The notes under the pieces: model-generated
What the model was told of the DNA's origin: nothing
What the model saw: only the letters and a program-made list of their open reading frames with translations
Databases searched by the model: none
Shown: piece by piece, positions 60,284-64,000 of the stretch
Position numbering within the stretch: the stretch's first letter is position 1
How the letters are laid out: each line of letters starts with the position of its first letter
Origin: CAYGZL01 sp964354345
GTDB taxonomy: Bacteria > Chloroflexota > Anaerolineae > Anaerolineales > UBA4823
Reading direction: 5' to 3'
Assembly (NCBI GenBank): GCA_964354345.1
Contig: CAYGZL010000151.1
Coordinates: forward strand, 1-64,000
Length of the DNA: 64,000 nucleotides
Translations under genes and position numbers: made by a program

Positions 60284-62293
60284 ATGGGTGATCAATTAGC
60301 TGTATTCATAGATTTTGAGAATGTGGCCTTGTGGGCTGAGCGAGAATTTTTCGATTTTGAAATTACTCCCTTAATGGAATATCTGCAGAGTCGCGGACCG
60401 GCGATTGTCAAACGCGCCTATGCTGATTGGTCTCGGTTCGCTCGTTATCGGGACGAGATGATGAATAACTCAATTGATACCATCCAGGTTTACAGTGTAC
60501 GGCAGGGCAAGAACCGGGCAGATATTCGGCTGGCAGTAGATGCCCTTGAGATTGCAGTGTTACGTCAACAGATCAACACCTTTGTGATCGTTTCGGGAGA
60601 CAGCGATTTCAGCCCTCTGGTAGCGAAGCTACGTGAATATGGACGTTATACAATCGGGATTGGCCCACGCAGTATTACGCATCACTTGTTAGTTAAATCT
60701 TGTGATGAATTTGTTTACCTGGAAACAGCCCTGGGTGAGCCTACAGATGCGGGCGAACATACACCCGGCGATCGAGAAGCAGCGCGCAGTCTACTCACCA
60801 AAGCCTTGCAGGCTTATGGGCAACGTGGCGAACTACCCGTCTTGGCCAATCGTCTCCGACAAACCTTGCTGTTGATGGATCCAGCCTTCAATGAAGCCAA
60901 CTTTGGTTACTCTCAATTTAAAAATTGGTTAGAAGATAATCCCGATCTGGTGCGGATGTTTGTCAAAGACATGCATATTTACGTGGCCCCGTTAGATTAT
61001 GTTGCCCCAGCTACCCAGGATTTGTTACGCAATGGTATTCCTGAGCCTGCCCGAACAACCTCCTTGACCAGTGTACCTGCGTCATCCAATTCGGTTACCC
61101 ATGTTCAATCAGGTTTGGATTATCAATATCGCCAAATCTTTAACCGGTTGAGGATGACTACGGTAGATGTATCAACCCGGCGAGATTTCTTGCGTGACAT
61201 CTTCCGAGAGTTGTCCGAACACCCTGGCGAGTCGACTGTCGATGATTTATTGGACCATCTTCGTGAACGCTATGAAGCACAAGGAATGATTCGCACGAAA
61301 GCAACCTTAAGGGATGTCTTACAAATGGCCTTTCGACAACGTGGCTTTGATTTTCATAACCGGGCAGTTGCAGCGGATGCACCGATCTGGATGGCGGAGG
61401 AGATTAATGATGAAGCAACATTTATCCTCCGGGCAGAGTCGGATTTTGTTTATGCCATTGTACGCGCCGGGTTGGAAATCGATTTAGGAGAGTTGGCGTG
61501 TGTTGTGGTGAATGATCGGACTGAGGTGGATTATGTCCAGTCTCTGATAGATGATTTACGCCAACGGGGCATAATAATTCGCCGGGGGAAGCGCTACATG
61601 TTGCCCGGTCGGGGCGTCATTCCCTTTGAGAACGAGCCTGCCTTACAGATCCTCTGCCGGGATATTGACCAGGTGCAGATTCCTGAAAATATGCAGACCG
61701 GTGTGGAGATGGCGCATAATTTAGCGAAGAAAGCCTTGATGCAGCGCTCACAAGATTTTGCCTCCTCCGGAAATACCTATTTGTTAGCCTGCCGTCTGCA
61801 ATGGGACGCAGTCGAAAAAGGTGAACCCGGGGCTTCTCTGGAAGATTTACGCTGGTTCATGGCATCCTATGCTTCAGCGATGGCAGGGAAATTATCCCAG
61901 GTAAACCATGATTATTCAGGCGCACGGCTGTATTATCTGTCTTTTTTTGCCCTGGTGCAGGAAGATGATCCTTTATGGAGCCGGATGCGGGGGTTGATCA
62001 ATCCTATGCTTTCATACTATTGGGCAAATGCCGGGCGCGAATTAGATTTAAATGTCAGTTCCTGGAATATTAGCATGTCTTCACCAGCCCAAATCGCTAT
62101 TTTTGCCGCCAATCACCCAAATCCTGATCTACGGAAGCTCTGGCTCAATATCACAGTGGAATTGGCTGAGGTCAATCCCGGTCTGTTACGCCGGATTGGT
62201 CACCAGATCATGATGAATCGTTCCGAGGATCCAGAGAGTATGCATGTGGCTGAGCAGATCGATAACATTCTCTCTAGTTTAACGACTTCATAA
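60284..62293 (+). CDS. NYN-domain (PIN-like) protein with LOTUS/OST-HTH domains
   Basis: A 669-residue protein. Residues 1-155 form a NYN/LabA ribonuclease-like domain with FIDFENV (Asp10), KNRADIRLAVDALE and SGDSDFSPLV, the acidic residues expected to bind Mg2+. Residues about 165-245 (ARSLLTKAL to MHIYVAPLD) look like a LOTUS/OST-HTH RNA-binding domain, and about 285-365 may be another. The last 300 residues are helical and unassigned. A nuclease or RNA-binding regulator is likely. AAAGGAG precedes ATG 60284. Followed by a long stem-loop. Confidence 0.85.
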   Translation: MGDQLAVFIDFENVALWAEREFFDFEITPLMEYLQSRGPAIVKRAYADWSRFARYRDEMMNNSIDTIQVYSVRQGKNRADIRLAVDALEIAVLRQQINTFVIVSGDSDFSPLVAKLREYGRYTIGIGPRSITHHLLVKSCDEFVYLETALGEPTDAGEHTPGDREAARSLLTKALQAYGQRGELPVLANRLRQTLLLMDPAFNEANFGYSQFKNWLEDNPDLVRMFVKDMHIYVAPLDYVAPATQDLLRNGIPEPARTTSLTSVPASSNSVTHVQSGLDYQYRQIFNRLRMTTVDVSTRRDFLRDIFRELSEHPGESTVDDLLDHLRERYEAQGMIRTKATLRDVLQMAFRQRGFDFHNRAVAADAPIWMAEEINDEATFILRAESDFVYAIVRAGLEIDLGELACVVVNDRTEVDYVQSLIDDLRQRGIIIRRGKRYMLPGRGVIPFENEPALQILCRDIDQVQIPENMQTGVEMAHNLAKKALMQRSQDFASSGNTYLLACRLQWDAVEKGEPGASLEDLRWFMASYASAMAGKLSQVNHDYSGARLYYLSFFALVQEDDPLWSRMRGLINPMLSYYWANAGRELDLNVSSWNISMSSPAQIAIFAANHPNPDLRKLWLNITVELAEVNPGLLRRIGHQIMMNRSEDPESMHVAEQIDNILSSLTTS

Positions 62294-62303
62294 TGATTTA
62301 TCA

Positions 62304-62342
62304 TTGGAATGTGCGGGTTGCGCAGCAGCCCACACATTCCAA
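62304..62342. other. Long stem-loop downstream of the NYN gene
   Basis: Arms TTGGAATGTG (62304-62313) and CACATTCCAA (62333-62342), continued after one mismatch by GGGTTG / CAGCCC, giving about 16 pairs around a five-base loop. No T-run follows on the plus strand, so it is not a typical intrinsic terminator. It may protect the mRNA 3' end. Confidence 0.6.
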
Positions 62343-62419
62343 TTCCACGCAAAGATCGATAGATGAAATCTGGAATAAACAGTCATGGTTGGAAGCGACT
62401 TTAATTACCTATTTGAGAT

Positions 62420-62992
62420 ATGCTGACAGGACGTTTTGAGGATGCCCTGGTTTTTGCGGCGCGTTTGCATGCTGGTCAAAAACGTAAAGGTACAGACATT
62501 CCATATTTAGGACATCTTTTGGGGGTTGCCAGTCTGGTTTTGGAGGATGGCGGTGATGAAGATCAAGCAATTGCCGGCCTGCTCCATGATGCGGTAGAAG
62601 ACCAGGGGGGGTTATCTGTCTTAGAGGTTATCCGCCAGCGGTTCGGCGAGCGTGTCGCGCGGATCGTTGACGGTTGTACAGATACCTACGACAATCCGAA
62701 GCCTGCCTGGCGGACCCGAAAAGAACATTATTTGGCTCATCTAAGTGTTGTTGCATCAGACGTTTTGCGTGTCTCTCTGGCCGACAAGCTTCACAATGCC
62801 CGTGCCATTCTCCACGATTTGCATAGGCAGGGCATCAGTACCTTCGACCGGTTTAACGGTGGCAGAGAAGGAACCCTCTGGTATTACTCAGCCCTGGTAA
62901 TAAAATTTAAGGAATTAGGTGTTTCCACACCCATGGTTGATGAGCTGGAGCAGGTAGTTAATGAAATACTACAGTTAGCTGCCGAAGCGTGA
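62420..62992 (+). CDS. HD-domain phosphohydrolase (SpoT/Mesh1-like small hydrolase)
   Basis: A 190-residue HD protein. Metal-binding sequence: His in YLGHLLGVA, HD in LLHDAVEDQGG, and the later Asp in LADKLHNARAI. This arrangement is that of the hydrolase half of RelA/SpoT and of small alarmone hydrolases. There is no synthetase domain. It may remove (p)ppGpp or another nucleotide. No clear ribosome site precedes ATG 62420. Confidence 0.82.
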   Translation: MLTGRFEDALVFAARLHAGQKRKGTDIPYLGHLLGVASLVLEDGGDEDQAIAGLLHDAVEDQGGLSVLEVIRQRFGERVARIVDGCTDTYDNPKPAWRTRKEHYLAHLSVVASDVLRVSLADKLHNARAILHDLHRQGISTFDRFNGGREGTLWYYSALVIKFKELGVSTPMVDELEQVVNEILQLAAEA

Positions 62993-63087
62993 GCCCCCGA
63001 TTGGGTGGGATATATCAGTCCTGAGGCTACCCCATCGATACATTCGTGATATTACTACTCACCCTTCACTTCAGTCCAGATACGGTC

Positions 63088-63402
63088 CTAAAGTTTCGTG
63101 TCGAGTGAGGATCGCACTTCGTAATCGGCTTTGAGTTTGAGCAGGATTAAGAAGGTGTGTAAGCTAAGTACACCGGGTAGCTTGCGCAGACTCTGATTTA
63201 AAAAGTTGGTAGGATGCTCCCGATCCCGGCACATCACTTCGACGATTAAATCATATCCTCCTGAAACCATCAGGAGATAGCTGACCTCAGGGAATTGTGA
63301 AATTTGCTGAGCAGCACTTTATACTTCGGAAGGATGCACCGAGACGCCCACTATCTCCGCGATTTCGGTGTACGGTTTACGACCATCGCGTTCATTTTCC
63401 AT
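63088..63402 (-). pseudogene. Lrp/AsnC-family regulator, decayed by internal deletion
   Basis: On the minus strand the helix-turn-helix part is readable (NERDGRKPYTEIAEIVGVS) but ends at a TAA after HPSEV. In the same frame the ligand-binding (RAM) domain follows at once: AAQQISQFPEVSYLLMVSGG and YDLIVEV. The wing, the linker and the first strand of the RAM domain, roughly 50 residues, are missing. The sequence before the HTH is also degraded. The end at 63088 may still be translated from an internal ATG as a 60-residue fragment. Confidence 0.8.
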
Positions 63403-63465
63403 AATTTCGTAATTACCAGAATAATCATGATATAATCGTACAAGTTCATTGCAAGGCAATAAGTC

Positions 63466-63945
63466 ATGACTGTCAATCCTGATACATCCCCACTACCTCA
63501 AGCAGCTCTTCCTGAAGCACCAATTCCGAAGGCCGAAAGAAGCACTGGCAAGCAACGGCTTGCTGCGCTTGGCGTCGTTCTTGCAATTCTCATTATCCTG
63601 GCAATCATCGTTGCCAGCATTTACTTTCTACTCCGTCCGGGATATGCAGAGACCACGGCTCAAATCCGAGATGTCTTTATCATCTTCCTGGCGTTAGAGT
63701 CTTTGCTTATCGGGTTGGTATTGGTCTTATTGATATTCCAGTTAGCTCGTTTGATCAATCTCTTGCAAAATGAAATCAAGCCCATCCTTGAATCGACTAA
63801 TGAGACCGTCAGTCACTTGCGTGGGACTACCGCGTTTCTCGGCGATAATCTGGTCGCGCCGGTAATTAAGCTCAATGAATACCTGGCAGGTTTGTCCCAA
63901 TTGTTGCAAGTGATTGGTTTGGCGCGTAAAAAACCGAAAAATTAG
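63466..63945 (+). CDS. Small membrane protein of unknown function
   Basis: A 159-residue protein: a Pro/Ala-rich N-terminal tail, two membrane helices (about 35-57 and 68-93) and a helical C-terminal part with ILQ/NLL heptad-like spacing (about 94-150), ending in Lys-rich KKPKN. I do not recognise the family. It is followed 19 bases later by a gene resembling YtxH, a pairing that suggests an envelope or stress function. Confidence 0.7.
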   Translation: MTVNPDTSPLPQAALPEAPIPKAERSTGKQRLAALGVVLAILIILAIIVASIYFLLRPGYAETTAQIRDVFIIFLALESLLIGLVLVLLIFQLARLINLLQNEIKPILESTNETVSHLRGTTAFLGDNLVAPVIKLNEYLAGLSQLLQVIGLARKKPKN

Positions 63946-63964
63946 ATCATCAGGAGAGTGATAG

Positions 63965-64000
63965 ATGTCAGATAGCAACGATTTCACGAACTTTTTGGCA
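63965..64000 (+). CDS. 5' end of a small gene, perhaps YtxH-like (cut by window edge)
   Basis: Only MSDSNDFTNFLA is visible. AGGAG lies upstream of ATG 63965. The opening recalls YtxH-domain proteins, which continue with a glycine-rich membrane helix. The rest lies outside the window. Confidence 0.45.
   Translation, partial: MSDSNDFTNFLA

Noticed and set aside
1..64000. CRISPR arrays, IS elements, integrases, prophage genes
   Set aside because: No regularly spaced repeats, transposase or phage motifs were seen; the only near-identical repeat found is the tRNA pair.

Overview
The window looks like a chromosome segment of a Chloroflexota bacterium, most likely Anaerolineae or a close relative. 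This is inferred from gene content and layout, not from a marker search. Pointers are a LeuRS with a large insertion in its editing domain, a pyrophosphate-type phosphofructokinase, a complex I operon with two NuoM genes, a short b-delta ATP synthase subunit and a long DnaE. GC content looks close to 50%. There are no IS elements, CRISPR arrays or phage genes. It reads as ordinary chromosome with several unusual housekeeping variants.

Layout. 1-5.8 kb: a partial EF-G-like GTPase on the minus strand, then a phosphatase-superfamily metalloenzyme, an acyl-CoA mutase large subunit with isobutyryl-CoA-mutase-type active-site residues, and a PPi-type PFK. 5.8-9.8 kb: dnaE on the minus strand. 9.9-18.5 kb: a consensus promoter, two nearly identical tRNA-Ala genes, a leucine T-box leader, and two different leucyl-tRNA synthetases flanking a glycosyltransferase-like gene and a methyltransferase gene, then creatininase-family and RidA genes. 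18.7-25.2 kb: a surface-polysaccharide initiation pair, two FemABX-type aminoacyltransferases and a D-cysteine desulfhydrase-like gene. 25.3-27.6 kb: a membrane transglutaminase on the minus strand.

27.8-39.5 kb is an energy block: nuoA, an intrinsic terminator, then nuoHJKLMMN (membrane arm only), followed by an F-type ATP synthase membrane cluster (atpZ/I, a, c, b-delta). No soluble complex I subunits and no F1 alpha, gamma, beta or epsilon genes are present, so the partners must lie elsewhere. The two NuoM genes and a NuoL about 28 residues longer than E. coli in its lateral-helix region fit a two-NuoM complex I. The second NuoM has lost the TM7 lysine.

39.7-64 kb: MurE; a minus-strand AarF kinase, FNT channel and SDR group; a cysteine-rich protein with a heterodimeric ABC exporter; a kinase-like protein; a protealysin-type M4 protease next to an emfourin-like inhibitor and a lipoprotein isoaspartyl methyltransferase; a membrane spermidine-synthase-like protein; a MoxR-DUF58-DUF4129-HDAC operon; a NYN/LOTUS protein; an HD hydrolase; a decayed Lrp/AsnC pseudogene; and two small genes at the right edge, the last cut by the window end.

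Most genes sit in tight operons with ATGA/GTGA overlaps or gaps of a few bases. Apart from the T-box leader there is no long gene-free stretch.
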